The notes: generated from the letters alone by a model not told the origin. Shown: positions 24,217-37,539, numbered from the stretch's first letter. The stretch: DNA of 64,000 nucleotides from Ceratotherium simum simum (GCF_000283155.1 NW_004454182.1:7520962-7584961), one strand, 5' to 3'. Made by a program: numbers and translations.

Positions 24217-24412
24217 CACTCGGGAGAGCCTGGCTTCCAACACGTCAAGCATTGTTGAAAGTAACCGTCGTCAGAACGCTACCTTGAGCCCGGCCCATGG
24301 CGGAGCTGGCCCGGCCTTCAACTTCCGAGCGAGTACGGACCCCCCAACCAATGAAGCTGAGAAATTACAGAAACCTTCCAACTGCTTGCAAGCTTCTGTT
24401 ACTAGTGTGTGA
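24217..24412 (+). CDS. STOX2: STOX2 terminal coding exon
   Basis: The exon starts with the base that completes the split Arg codon, then reads TRESLASNTSSIVESN and on to QKPSNCLQASVTSV before TGA (24410-24412). It supplies 64 residues plus the shared Arg. The frame joins exactly with the exon at 17558-19823. The Ser-rich stretch SLASNTSSIVES continues the composition of the preceding exon. The protein ends in Thr-Ser-Val, which fits a class I PDZ-ligand pattern (S/T-x-hydrophobic at the C-terminus); binding itself is an inference. Confidence 0.96.
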
Positions 24413-27400
24413 TAGTCATTCTGCCTCAGATCTCCTGTCTCATTCGATCCAGCCAAGTTTACGACACTGGGACTGATGTTTACATCTTTGGAAAGACAAG
24501 CATCTCAACCACAGTTTTTGTGTGTACTTAAACTGTGCTGCTAAGTAGGCTAGGGCAAAAAACAAAAAAAAATCTTTATTTCCGAGTATTGCTTTTCACA
24601 TTTATGGCTCTGTAGCAACAGAATAGCAGTAGGGGTGATATGTGTACCTTTGCTTCACTAATTGTAACTGAGCACACATAGGAAAGTCTAGACACTGTAA
24701 GTGTAATATGCATTCTCAATGTCATGCAGTTGCCAATTTCATTTTTAAATGCCACAGATGTGTGTTGCTCCCAGTCTGTGGTCAAATGGTCCCACAGAAC
24801 TGATCCTTGACACTTCCGAAAAAAAAAAAACTAAGCCACCACAAAATGTCGAATGCCAGGGTCCACCTTGAGGGGAAATCAATGCCAAACTGATTAGAAG
24901 GGACCCCAGCCCTTTGTGTATGTGAATTGTTTATGCACCAATCATTTTTCACTGTGAGTTTTCGTGACATGATTTTGCAGGAGCCCATGGAAGTGTGTCA
25001 GAGGGGTCGTGATCAAAATTCTGGGAGTGTTTGTTTTCAGGATTTTGTTTTTAAGTGTAACAGATGCTTGTCTGATTTTTAACCTTCCATAATCACAAAC
25101 AGGAATATAGGCCTTTGAATCTGAAGTGGACGAAGGAAGGGCATCCCCAGCCTGGCTGGGGCACAGCACTCAGTGATGGAAGAGGTAATGTGGACTTTTA
25201 AAAGGTGTTAATCAAATATTTAAGGAAGATAATTTCCTCCTTGTGATGCGTAGAATGATCCTATCTTGTTATAATAGATACGATAATTAGTTTGTTTAAA
25301 AGCAAAATGTTCTTTGTGATACAAATGAAGAGTATGGCCTGGGGATGTTATTCTTTCTAATGGAAGGACATAAATCTATTTTATGTAGTTTTAAATAGAA
25401 TGCCTAAATTAGGCTGTGGGAGATAATTTTTAGTGGTTATAGGAAAGAGCAAATTTAGGGAGAGTTGAACTTAAGGCCTTTTATTCCTGGGAAGATATCT
25501 ATAGAGAAAACTTTAAAATAATTTTTGATTAGAAATATACATTTGCCCATGTAATTAACAACAGAATGTGCTCATTCTGCAAATGTGGTATAATCCTAAC
25601 TTGTATTCCCCTAAAATTTATCAGAATAACAATTATGCATACATGAACTATGCCAGAGTAATGTTTACAGATACTTTGTAACCAATTTCAGGAGGCATTT
25701 TTAGGTGGCTGTATAGTTATTAGCCCAACTTATTTCAAAATGGTTTAACATTTTGCTTTGGTTTACAATGTCAAGTTGAATACAAAGAAGTCTCTCAGCA
25801 ACGAAACAATTAAAGATAATCAAGCTTCAACCTTATAAGAAAGAGACATGTCAAATTTCCTGTGTTTTATATTATGAGAACAATAGAATAAGTCTGTAGA
25901 TACTGGAAAATTATTTGCAAAAGGGTTCCATACGACACAAGTAAACGGTCTAACAGAGAGTTTTATTTAGTTTAGTGGCATGTGCTATTTGGAGCCATAG
26001 ACCGTAAAATATATATCCGAAAATAAATCTAAAATATTTCCACCTCAGACTTCAGTAATTGGCATAAAATTTGTGAACCACTTCTGCTTCAGTATTAGGT
26101 TTAATCACTGGCAATCTGTTTAAAGAATGCAGTCATATACAGAGTTGGACTGATTCTTGAAACATTCAGATACTCCCTCATGCTTTTTCAGATCTTTGGA
26201 AGTTGCACTGGGTCAAACTGGACTCGTCAAGTTTCGCGTAGATTCCTTTTTTGTGCTTAGAGTGAAACATAAGCACATTTCTTGGTAAACTCCCACACCA
26301 GTAAATGCTTAAGTCAGTTGGCTTTCAACTTCATGCCTTATTTCCTCCAAGGCATGCCTTGATTGCTCAGAAATGCACTATTTGTCTCATTGCTTAAATA
26401 TGTCCAGAAGGAATGATAATGTGTCTAATAGACTATATTCATAGTCTGTTTCCTTGGGGAGTTGTATACCAGACGGTTACTAAATTCTTCTGTCTAAATT
26501 TGTTTTTTCCAAAAGCCTGCTCTCAAGTGTTTATCATACTGTCAGTTCATAAATAATACGACCATTGAAACAATACATCAGCCTCTAGTTGATCCTCTGA
26601 AAGTAGCCATTCTAATAATCAAATGCTATGTGAACAAGAAAGAAAAGCATTACCTTGAAGAGAAGCTTTAAAATATGAATTTATCAATAATTCACAAGAA
26701 ATAGGTTTACAGAAGACAGCATTCAAATAAAATGTGTACACTCTTTGCCTGATGCTATGGGGTACATGATTAAAAAAAAAAAAAAACTCCCTTAGACCAG
26801 CAGCCATGAGTGTAGAAATGATGGACTTTAAAGATGATAAGATGTAAGCAAACGTTCCATGTAGAAATTTCCCCGTCTGAATCTAATCGGGGTTCTCGAA
26901 TGGGGGAGGGGTGGTGGCAGGAAGCATGTTAGAGATGTGACCCAAGATGGTCTATGGTGAAGTTCTCGGTGACCAAACCCTCCGGCCCGCTCCAGGCTTC
27001 GCCAGCATCCTTTTTCTCCAGTGGGATGAGAGCTTTGTGTTCCACAGCTGCTTCTCTCTCTAGTCTTCACCTCGAGTTTATCAACGGAAAGGTTTACAAA
27101 ACTGAATCTGGTTGAATCTCTGTGTAGCGTTCAACTTTAAAGGGTCAACCCATCTGTCGGCATTTTGCACACTTATGTATTATTCTGATACAGCATATTA
27201 CTTTATGGTAATTTTTATTTTTACATATAACTACCTCCATAAATTTGATGAAACGGCAGCAGTGCGTTGAAGTGTATTGTTCAGAAAAGCAGAGTTTAAA
27301 ACTTGCGGAAGCATTCGGCCGTGGCGTTCTGTGTGTGTCGGTGATTGCCTATGTGGAGTCATGAGTTTTCATTGCCATGCTTTTCTTTTACGGCATTATT

Positions 27401-30270
27401 TCACTTTCCGATGTAAACCTGTCTCTCCTCTCGTCCCCACAAATGTGCACTTGAGCTTGTTACAAATGAAAGGAAGTCGAAATTTCTTGTCTTCCCCCCT
27501 ACCCCCTAATTCCTGCTAAAAGTTCTCTCTGGCGAAGAGCCAGTTGGTAAACAGAATTTAGCAAGCTGTTTACTCCTATAGAAATCAGATTTGAATTCTA
27601 GGTTTTCAGTCACAGAAGACACACGAGAAATTTGGACTGCCAACTTTGGAGCACTTTGGGCCTCTCCGCCTTCACTCACCTGCTACCATATTGAGCCCAA
27701 ACTTCATTTTAATCAAAGGAGCTGTGCGGTTCATTCATAACTTCTGTTCAATAATTTGTATTCCATTTTATATATTTTGCACATCTCAGGGGACCTTAAT
27801 GAGTGTATGAAAGGGGGCTACCATCAAATAGAGAAAACAAATAGGAGAGCCAAAAGGGGACTAGCTGGATCAAAATTAGAAATTACTGCTTCTCTGATGT
27901 TGTGAAGCTCAAGTTCAGGAAGCATAAATTGAAAGTTAATCTGGAATAACAATGATCTGAACACCAGCTGTTCCCACATCTCCCTTTTTCATAACCCAAC
28001 CAGCATTTCTAAAATGTAAATTTAAATTATATTGCAGTCCCCGTGGGGAGAAGAAACCTGTTCCATGAAAACGGAAGCATTGTTCCTTGTTTTAGGTCGG
28101 CACAGCTTTGTACAATTCTACCCGGGATAAACCACTTATCACCACCAAGTGTACTTGAAAGTAAAGTTTTTAACTTAAATTATAGGCATGTGGCTCCCAA
28201 TACAATGGTGATCGTATTTTGAAAAGTCTTACCATTTATAACATGGGCAATATTTGGAGCTTGACTAAAAGCCAACAACCTATAAGGACTTTGCAAGTCC
28301 ATTTGGGGATCTCAAAGTGCTTCCAAAGCATTCAGATTCACAGACAATTAACAAAGCAGGTCATATTTGTAATACCCATACTTGAAATGAATAAACAGAA
28401 GGAGTGGCTTCAGATTACCCAGAAACACAGTGGCAGCTATCAATGACCTATTTTCTATCTGTCTGATAGACCATCATGAGAAATCACTAAATACAATGCT
28501 ATTTTTCTGATATGTGCTAATAAAGTCAACGAAACAAATACAATTTTACACTTTTGTCCATTTTCATTCAAAAAGTTCAGGGTGTTTGAAATTTTACACC
28601 TTGGCACACCTTACCGGTATTGACTTACCGTCTGGGAGATCGACAATCCACCCAAATGCCATTGTGGTCAGAGGTAGATTCGGCCTACAGCCTTGTTTAC
28701 AGTTTCCTATTGGGCTTCTTTATTTCCTGTGCTAGAATACCATCTTTCAGGAACATGTCTGCTCCTGCAGTGGAAGGTGCTGAAACAGAAATTTTAATTA
28801 AAAACTTTATCAAGTACTCCTCACAGTGCTCCTTAGCACAATAGAAATTCAGTTCAGTACATTCAGCCCTCTGAAGAATCGGGATTTCCCAGGGAGCTGA
28901 TCTAGTTCTCAGTGTTTTCTCAAATTAGGAAATATAAAATCCTTGACAGGGACCTTCTCCGTTACCACAGGCCAGTCACAGAACCAGCTAGCAGCATGCT
29001 GTCGGGAGACAGTGGACCCCAGCAGAAGTGATCCCTACCTTCCCCTTCTAGCCCCCCAGGACCATCCTGCCCGTTGTCAAGACATCCAGTACTCCTATTC
29101 TCGAGCATCTCTTCTGCATACATTTAGGGCTCGGGGAAGCTAGGACACAGGAAAAGTGAATGTAAAAGCCATGGAAATCATTGTTTTGCTTTGGGTTAGT
29201 AAAATATAGGCAGGAAAGAGATTACTATCGGTCTGATCTTTGCCTAGTAAAAGAATCAGCTGTCACTCCACTCTCCCAGAAGGTTTTACAGTATTAACAA
29301 TACATCCAATATTTTCCCACAGATTTTTATTTAGGAGACATTTCATAACTTATATATATGAAAAAATTCATTATTAAATTTCCTGGTGCGTTTGAAACAG
29401 ACCTTGGCATCACCCTGAGTTCATCTCTGAGTCTTTTGCAGCAGCATCTCGGAGAGAGTCCCCAGTGTTTTTACATAATCCTGTGTTTTTATAGTTGTTC
29501 TGTGACTTGCAGTTGCTGATTTGCAAGGTTCAGAATTCTACAAGGCTCAAGGGGGACTAAACCTTCTCCTTATGATTGTATATTATCAGTTATAGGGCTT
29601 GAATCGCTCATTGTTGGCTGCAAATGTGAACACACACACACCCTGCCAAGGAGGGAAGGGGGTGTTTCCCAAGTGAGGCAGCGATGACTCTGGAAGCAAC
29701 TAGTAAGGCTAGAAGCTGGGCTGGTCCACATACAGCTGCCTATGTCCCTGTCCAAAGGCTGGCCTTGGCACCCCGTTCCCTTACTCCCACCAAAAAGAGG
29801 TACCAAATCTGACATCTAGGATCTCCTCCAATACTGATCCTCCGCAGTTACAGGAAATTCATCATGAAGTACACAGCAGCTCCTAGCCTTCCTTTCCTCC
29901 GAGGTCCTCCCTCCCTGACTCCTTCCCATCCCCCTGCCTAGACACCACTACACCACCACGGTGTCCACATTGGAAGGGCAAAACAGTGTGTGGTCTTGTG
30001 CACACATGATGGGTTAGGACTAGAGCTGGCCCAGGGTCACCTTCATGTAAGTATTGACAGCTACAAATTAAGGTCCTTAGAGTAGTTGACATAGATACTA
30101 CTTCCTGGAAGAGAATTCAATTTCAACGTTAAGTTTAAAGGGATCATAATTCTGCAGGTATCTTTCTCTGAGTGACTGAATGTGACTATTGCATTAGGAT
30201 AAATGAATTAAGAAGTGCAAGTGGGATTTACTGTATGTTAGAAAGGAGTTTTGCAGCCAAGACTGCCTTG

Positions 30271-30276
30271 AATAAA
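30271..30276 (+). promoter_or_regulatory. STOX2: Candidate STOX2 poly(A) signal (AATAAA)
   Basis: A canonical AATAAA lies 15-20 bp upstream of a genomic A-run (30291-30300). Cleavage here would end the UTR near 30.3 kb. The A-run may also cause internal oligo-dT priming in cDNA libraries, so apparent 3' ends at this spot need care. Confidence 0.5.
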
Positions 30277-30644
30277 ATGTGTTTGCACTGAAAAAAAAAA
30301 TTTTAAATTACTTGGTCTCTGGTTGCTGTAAAGGTCATCCAAGATGGATGTTCTGTTTATATTGTATAGTATTTCATATGAAATAATTACAGTTCATGAA
30401 ATGTCTTCCCTAATGTTACTGATTTATAACAGCACATTTGTAACATGGTTTTTAACGTGTCAGTGTACCATATTGTAAATGATGATGACTTGTCATGCTT
30501 AGTATAATAACTTAAAAGAAAAAAAAGCACAGGGATTTTTGTAAGTCTATATTTGAAAGTCCCTCCATATGGTAATATTGTGTTCATGTTGTTTATGTAG
30601 TGTTGTGTGAAATATCCATTTTGGATTGTGTTACTTTTTAAGAT

Positions 30645-30650
30645 ATTAAA
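30645..30650 (+). promoter_or_regulatory. STOX2: Candidate distal STOX2 poly(A) signal (ATTAAA)
   Basis: The common variant hexamer ATTAAA is followed after about 25 bp by a G/T- and T-rich element, the usual layout of a cleavage and polyadenylation site. It is the last plausible signal before repeat-bearing intergenic sequence. Confidence 0.5.
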
Positions 30651-30672
30651 TAACATTTGGTTATACGTCTAA

Positions 30673-32939
30673 GTGGATTTTTTTTTGGTACTTGAGAGAA
30701 AATACTTGAGGTGAGATCAATTTATTTCCTCAATATGATTTCATAAATTTTTATTGCACAATCTTCGTTATTAGAGCTTTTGAATTAAAATAACAAAAAA
30801 TAGAAATTTCCGATCAAAATCTTTTTCCAGGAATGTTAGGAAAAAAATCATATTTTTAGCTAGCTATTCAAATTTAAAACAGGGTGAGGCTTAGAGATGC
30901 ATATAATTAAGTCTTCTATATGAAATTATAAAGTAATGAGGTTGGTTTTTTGTTTTGTTAGCACTCATCATAACTTCTCTTCCTAAATAAACGTGATCCC
31001 CTCCCCAGTAAATGCTCGGAGGCTATTAACATATTCCAGTGAGGCACTTGCAAGTTTGGAGGCCTCCATGTTTAATTGCCTTTGGAATCTATTATACGTT
31101 CTTTTGACTCTTTGTCCTGGGAAGAGTGGACTCTATTTTTTTCAAACCAAAAGTGATCTGCTGTCAAGCAAATAATTAAGCTAGGAAACAGCATTATTAG
31201 TGAAAAACAATGTGGAGCTATAAAGTTGAGCCTGATTTCTTGTAAAGGCAATACCCAAAGCAGACTTCCAGAAACTGTTCTGAACAATGACAGTGTCATT
31301 TGGATAAGGGTGGAGAACCCAAGGTGACTACTTTGAAGGACAAGTCTTATTTTAGTTGTGTAAATTTGTCAATATATTTTAAACGGTCTCAATATAGACA
31401 CTTCATTTTTCATGCGTGAAGTTAGGAAGAACAAGAATCCTGGAAGTATATTGTGAGTTTCAAGCTAGGACCAAAAGTTGCTGTGCTGAAGGAAAGGTAA
31501 TTGTATGTTCCTTTCAGAACGATCCAAGGAACTAGACACACGGAGGAAATGTGGTGACTTAAGAAGAAGATGGAAGGCAGGATTCTGACTCCTTTGAGAG
31601 AATGGTCACGGTTCATAAAAATCGTTTCTTTCCAAAGGAAATGGTATGGTTTTAACTTATTTTTAAGTGTTGAGAGTGGTGGGATTTTTTTTTTTCCTCC
31701 TTAAAGAAAATCCAAGCAGAGTACTCAATATTTGCCCCCTACCCTGTTACAGCTGTGAAATCAAAAGCCACTGAATAATAAAAAGAAGTTATTCACCTGA
31801 CTTGAATAATTTGTTTAACTGTGAAATCTTATCCCTACTATGGGAATACTTGGAGTTAGTGGTATTCCCCCTCTTTGGGCCCAGTGGCTCCAGACTTTTC
31901 CCGTAAAGCAAATAGTTAATCATGTAACACATGGAATAAGTGTGTGCGATGAGTATTTACCGAGCACATGGTACCATGCAAGAATTTCAAGAGAAATCGG
32001 GGAACCTGCACTCAAGATAGGCTGGTGAGGGTTTTTGGTGAATCTTCTTAAAAGAATTGCATTAGAAGTATGATGTTAAGCATGAGAGGGAGATGCAATG
32101 TGTTAGGTAAGAGAAGTAAGGCCAGAGATGTTTGGAATTCAAAGGGCAAAACTGAACTACTGATGAACAGGAAATTCTTGCCTACTCAGTCAGATCTAGG
32201 ACTTAGAGGCTCATGTCTGTGGCTCAAATGGAGTGAGTGTCCTATACCTCGAGCCAGCAGGGGTTTGTCTGGGTGACCATTTAGATGGGTTACTCAAGCA
32301 GCCCCCAAATTCCATCAAACACATTCTTCCCAGGTCTCCTTCCTTCACATCGCCCTGTTTCTCTTCCTTTGTTGTCAAGTTCCAAGAATTACTTTTCTTT
32401 TCTATTACCTTGGGTTTATTTTACTTTATTACTCTTTTCTCATCGTAAAAGCAAGAATTTTTGTTTGTTTGTTGTTATGCTTGTCTATTAATGTTTGGAC
32501 TTGTTCCTGCTCTCAATTATATATATAATAAAATATATACTGTAATATATAATATAGTATAGTATAATATAATGTATAGTTTTTTTCTATTTTTTCCTTC
32601 ATATGTTATTTGCTGGTTCATAAGACATCTGTATTGAATGGAAATGATTGATATCCAGACTGGGAAGGTTTCAAGATTCTCAGGGACAGAGCGATGACCT
32701 TGGAAACAGAAGATACCATTTCCACAGTTATTTCCCTTCCGTATCTCCTGCATTTAAAAGGGACCTACTTAGGTAGCTTAGGGGGCTCTAGCTGGGCCCA
32801 TAAGAAGTCAGGCAAATGGACACGATAGAAGTTATCTTTTATAATTGATTTCCCTAAAGATTTCAGCGGTCAGCATACTTTATAGAGAACTATTGAGAGT
32901 AAAGCACTTCCATTGCATTTTTAAAGCAAACATTTTATA
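30673..32939. other. Intergenic, no gene seen
   Basis: This AT-rich sequence downstream of STOX2 has no recognised gene. An AT-rich tract with alternating TA (32517-32580: atatataataaaatatatac..) is the only notable local structure. Open frames are short and carry no known domain. Confidence 0.6.
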
Positions 32940-34200
32940 ACAGTTTTAGAATTATAGAATTATTGTGATGATAGGATAGAGAGTTCCCGTATACTCCATA
33001 CCCAGCTTTCCTTATTGTTCACATCTTATATTAGTGTGGTACATTGGTCACAATTAATGAGCCGATATTGATACATTATTATTAACTAAAGCAATACTTT
33101 ATTCAGATTTCCTCAGTTTGTCCCTACTGTTGTTTTTCTGTTCCAGGAGCCCATCCAGGATACCACGTTACATTTAGTCCTTATGTCTCCTTAGTCGTCT
33201 CTGGTCTGAGACAGTTTTGTAGACTTCCTTTGTTTTTGATGACCCTGCAGTTTTGAGGGATACTGGTCAGGAATTTTGTACTGTGTCCCTCAATGTGGGT
33301 ATGTCTTATGCTTTTCTCATGATTATGTGTTATGGGGGGGAAGATCACAGGGATAAAGTGCCATTCTCATCATATATCAAGAGTATCTACTATCAATATG
33401 ACTGACCACTGTTGATGTTGACCTTGAGTGCCTGGTTTGAGGTAATGTTTGTCAGGTTTCTTCACTATATAGTTACTCTTTTTCTCCATTTCTGTGCTGT
33501 ACTCTTTGGAAGAAAGCCACCAGGCACAGCTAACTCTTGAGTGAGGAGTTATTCATCTCTTTGAGGGTGGAGTATCTAAATAGATTATTTGGAATGCTTC
33601 TGTACAGATTTGTCTCTTCTTCGCCTTGTATGTTATTCCTCACACTTTTCCAGCTTTTGCTGTTGATTGCTCCTTCAGTTGGCTCCTGTAGCCCTTAGAC
33701 ACGCTTCCATCCTTGTGTTTGTTTGTTCATTTGTTTTTGAGCACTTCCTAACTTTCTGGCACTATAGGATGCTCTAGGCTCATTTTGTATATCCTGCCCC
33801 AGACTTAGAATCAGTCACTTCTCCAAGGAGCCTGGTTTCTTTTATTGGAGGATGGTATTAGAAACCAAGGTCTAGGAGCTAAGTATGCCCACTAAAACTG
33901 GGGAGTCATTATTTCTAGGCCTTCTCAGCTGACAGAGCAGGGAGGTATATGTGTGTATACTAACCTGTGTATAGACACATGTTTATAAATATTTCCATAT
34001 GTAACATCTCTAGTAAGCTAAATGTGAGTTCATATGCATGGATCCAACTCTAATCCATTACTACATGGATCATTCTAGCCTCCTCCCCTTGCTTATCTGT
34101 GACACTCCACTCCAGCAGTGAGGAACCTTGCTCCCACCACCTGCCATCCATTTTCTTAATTGTTCAGTTGCGGTATACATGTATAGTCGTTCATTCGTTG
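32940..34200 (-). mobile_element. Old L1 3' region, minus strand
   Basis: The words ggagcccatccaggataccacgttac, aggatgctctaggctcattttgtat, gaatcagtcacttctccaaggagcc and gaggatggtattagaaaccaaggtc are typical of an old L1 3' region read in reverse. A second copy of the same family is at about 48.95-50.75 kb (ggatcattttgtacctaccgc, aatcagtcatttctccaaggagccc). No ORF2 is preserved here. Confidence 0.65.
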
Positions 34201-34494
34201 CATTTTATAAAACTGATTAGATAAATATGGATAAACATGGAAGTGGAAAAAATGAAAAGGTTTCTCAACTTATTCTAAGTAGGTGGCTTACTGAATGTGA
34301 CAGTACAGTGAAGATCATAAACTTATTAATGGACTTATTTGGTCCTAAAGGGATTGTTCTAAAGAATTTTAAGGTTCAGAGGAAAAGGGGCACTATTAAT
34401 ATTATTTAATGGGTATCTTTCCTTATGTCACACTGTCAGTACTTGGGGAGAAAGTGATATGTTAACTTAATAGTAACATACCATATGTTTGGTA

Positions 34495-34690
34495 AGCCCC
34501 TACTTCCTTCTCCCTACTTCCAATCTCTGCATATCTAAATTTTAACCATATTTCAAGGTCCATTTCAAATGCCTTCCCTTTCACGAGGGCTTCTCTGAAC
34601 ACCCTTTCCACTTCCGTGCCCTGACACGAGTATGGCCTCTCTCCCTCTCTTACAGTACAACATTTATCATTCCAACCCTATGATCTCATT
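34495..34690 (+). repeat. L2 3'-region fragment
   Basis: The text caaggtccatttcaaatgcc, gggcttctctgaacacccttt and cttacagtacaacatttatcattcc matches the conserved L2 3' region (…cttccctgacc…cttatagcactcatc…) on the plus strand. From 34691 to 35843 I see unique sequence only, including a short (CTG)n run near 34965. Confidence 0.55.
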
Positions 34691-35843
34691 TTTTTGTCTT
34701 AAAGTCAGGACTTCAGAATCCTGCCCAAGACCATGACCTCAAAGTAAACAACTGATGCTACTTTTATATTCTTACTGGATTTCCCGGGGGGCACCTCCTC
34801 TTGTCACTGTTTCTTGGTGGCCCTTATGAGCTTTGAAATCGTCAGTAGGCTCAGCTGCGCGAGAAACGGGCTTGGTGTGAAGGCTTCCAGCAGGATTTCA
34901 AGTGTTGCATACATTGCTCACGCCTGCTTCTAACCTAAGTAGCCTTCTAGAAATGTGCTTACTAGCTGCTGCTGCTGCTCTGCCTCAGTGTGTCTTCCCT
35001 ATTACAACAGAAAACCAGTAACTAGGGTATGGCTTTTGAAATGTCAAAAAGTTGTTGAAAGCTGAATGGGACGCGTTAGTCCCTCCTGCGAGTGCACGGG
35101 CTGCAGAATCCTCATTCCTTTGCTCTTGGGCTGTGACTCTGGAGGAATTGTGTTTCTACTCAACACTCCTCACTGTGTCTGTGCAACAAAAGGTGGGAGA
35201 AAAGTTAACAGAGGTGGTAAAAAGCCATTGAATGGGCAGGTAGGGGAAGCTGCCTACGTCTGAAAGGGGCAGCCTCGCTCAGTGAATGTGTGGAGTCCAT
35301 TCATGGGGGATGACGCTGTGTGCTTTGCAGGGCTGGGGGGCTGGGGGTGGGGTCTTCCTCAAAGTGGTGGGACTATTTATGACCACAGCCACAATGTGTT
35401 TCTTTTTAACCATATCTTAAATCTAATGACAGCTGACTATTGTTTATGCAAACTTTCCATGGAAGTATAACCAAAAATAGACTCTCTCTCTCGATTTCGT
35501 TTTTTCCCCTCTATCTCAGCCATATGTTTTTCTTTCTGCTTCTTGTCATTTCTTCCCCCACCTCCTGCCCCTTCTTGTTTTGCATCTGGGAGATTTTGAC
35601 TCCAGCTAATTTTTCATTTTCATGTTCTCATTTCTCTCCCCCAACCCCATCACCCACTCTTAAAACCAGTCTTTCCTTTTGATTTCTTGATCATCTTTTT
35701 TATATCTTCCTACCATGATGTCCCTAGCTATGAGTAACTCATTTTGTAGCTGTAATATGGCTATTTAAACAACTTAACCAGGGAGTTCTACTGACAAACT
35801 ACTTTCTATTACTCCCAAATACTCAGGTTAACTTAAAAAGAAA

Positions 35844-36041
35844 TTTTTTTTCCTCCCCAAAGCCCCAGTACATAGTTAGATATTCTAATTGTAGGTTCTT
35901 CTAGTTCTTCTATGTGAGCTGCCACCACAGCATGGCTACTGACAGATGGGGGGGGGGGTGTGGTTCCGTGACCGGGAACCAAACCCGGGTCACCAAAGTG
36001 GAGTGCACCGAACTTGAACCAGTAGGCCATCAGGGCTGACT
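35844..36041 (-). repeat. ERE-type SINE, acaactat-tail variant
   Basis: The minus-strand copy shows ccccaaagccccagtacatag, gttcttctagttcttctatgtg, cagcatggctactgacagatg with a G-run, gaaccaaacccgggtcacc and a head ending tcagggctgac. It lacks the gaggaagat module. Flanking A-rich repeats (about 35833-35843 and 36042-36054) are too simple to prove a target-site duplication. Confidence 0.88.
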
Positions 36042-36714
36042 CTAAAAAAAAAAAAGCTTAAAAGCCTTGCTCTGGGTTGACATAATACAAAAATCTCCCG
36101 AGCTCAAGTTTACCTGTGGTGTGGGGAATCGGTGTACTCAGCAGGAGTACTAGAATGATGTTATTTTCTGTGGCACTAGGGTCCTGCCCTGGGGTGTGGT
36201 TGTGGGTCACGGTGAACTGAAGGACCACAAAGTCAAGTTCCTACTGGGAGATGTGGTGTTGCAGGTAAATTGAATAGTCTTCCAAATCCACACTTCCTGA
36301 AAGTCTTGCCTCTATGAACATACACATCTTAATTTTAGTTTTCCATATGTGCCAATTTTTCTACAATAAGCATATATGATTTTAAAGTCAGAACACTGCT
36401 TATGAAAAACTAAACTGTTTACAAATACAATAAACTGAAGAAAGTTAATAAATTGTGATTTGGGTGCATCCTGTGTTTTAATCCTCTCTGGTTAGCTAAG
36501 TCCTTCCCTTCACAGCACTTTCTGGCCACTTCATCTCTGATGGGGGTAAACTCTGAAGTTTGCAGATTTCTCTTGAGGATAAAGAGCTTTACTAATTTTT
36601 CAAGTTGTAGATCGGTGTGATTCCCACTTTCCAGAGCAAAAATCATTCTCCTGGTCTCAGTAAAACACAATCCAGAATTTTTTCATATGAAGTAGGAGTA
36701 AGAGGGAAAAAACC

Positions 36715-36984
36715 GAGGCCAGCCCGGTGGCGTAGTGATTAAGTTCACGCACCCCGCTTCAGCGGCCCGGGGTTCACCGGTTTGGATCCTGGGCGTGGAC
36801 ATACACATCGCTCATCAAGCCGTGCTGAGGCAGTGTCACACATAGAGTAACTAGAAGGATGTACAACTACGACATACAACTATCTACTGGGGCTTTGGGG
36901 AGAAAAAAGGAAAAAAGGAGGAAGGTTGGCGACAGATGTTGGCTCAGGGCCAATTTTCCTCAAAAAAAAAAAAAAGAAAGAAAG
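36715..36984 (+). repeat. ERE-type SINE, composite tail variant
   Basis: The head gaggccagcccggtggcgtagtgattaag is followed by ggtttggatcctgggcgtggac, then the module atacaactatctactgggg, and finally a gcgacagatgttggctcaggg module and an A-rich tail. The flanking repeat agggaaaaaacc (36703-36714) recurs as aaggcaaaaacc (36985-36996). Confidence 0.9.
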
Positions 36985-37539
36985 AAGGCAAAAACCACCA
37001 TTCAAGGGAAGGGTAGTCTCTTCCTTTAAGCTCAGAGTAAAAGCCATCATGTACGGGAGACAAATGAATCGTTCATAGCCACTATAAGTTGATGTTTGAT
37101 TCGTTCTCCTCATCCTTTAGTACTTAAACATTCTTCCCAAATGATTTGTCAAAACTATTTCCCCTCAGAATCTAAGTGGGAACCTACTGTGCCCCCAAAA
37201 TCTAGTGCTTGTCGATTCATGTTGTGCTTAATCAATTCTTATCATTTGTCATAAATATATCTAAGTCATAGACTTTAAAAAATATCACCCCAAAAAGGTA
37301 GTCCCTTAAAGGGGATGCATTTTTAAAATTTAGGTCTCTGTTGTTGTAGACTAGGTTTTTGCAAAGCTAGATAAGTAAATGAGGTTTAATTTTGATGGTA
37401 CCCTGAATACTGCTTTTCTAAATTCAGAAATTAATAATATACTATCTAAGGAAGGAACCCAAGTCAATAGAAAAATTATACACAAATATACCTGTGTGTA
37501 TTGTAATATCATTTGAATATTAATTTTGATACAGCAGAT

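Larger units (their letters stand above)
24413..30672 (+). other. STOX2: STOX2 3' untranslated region (probable extent)
   Basis: The UTR begins after the TGA. Its end is inferred from two late poly(A) signals, AATAAA at 30271-30276 and ATTAAA at 30645-30650; a T/G-rich stretch (gtggatttttttttggtac) follows the second. Earlier AATAAA hexamers at 26022 and 26726 could give shorter forms. Across about 6.2 kb I see no ERE, L1 or LTR, which fits a conserved transcribed UTR. The many short open frames here have no recognisable protein. RNA evidence would be needed to fix the true 3' end. Confidence 0.65.

Noticed and set aside
36181..36270. Exon-like text (gtcctgccctggggtgtgg ... gttgcag|gtaaat)
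   Set aside because: It has a donor-like end but no good acceptor or recognisable protein, and no partner exons were found.
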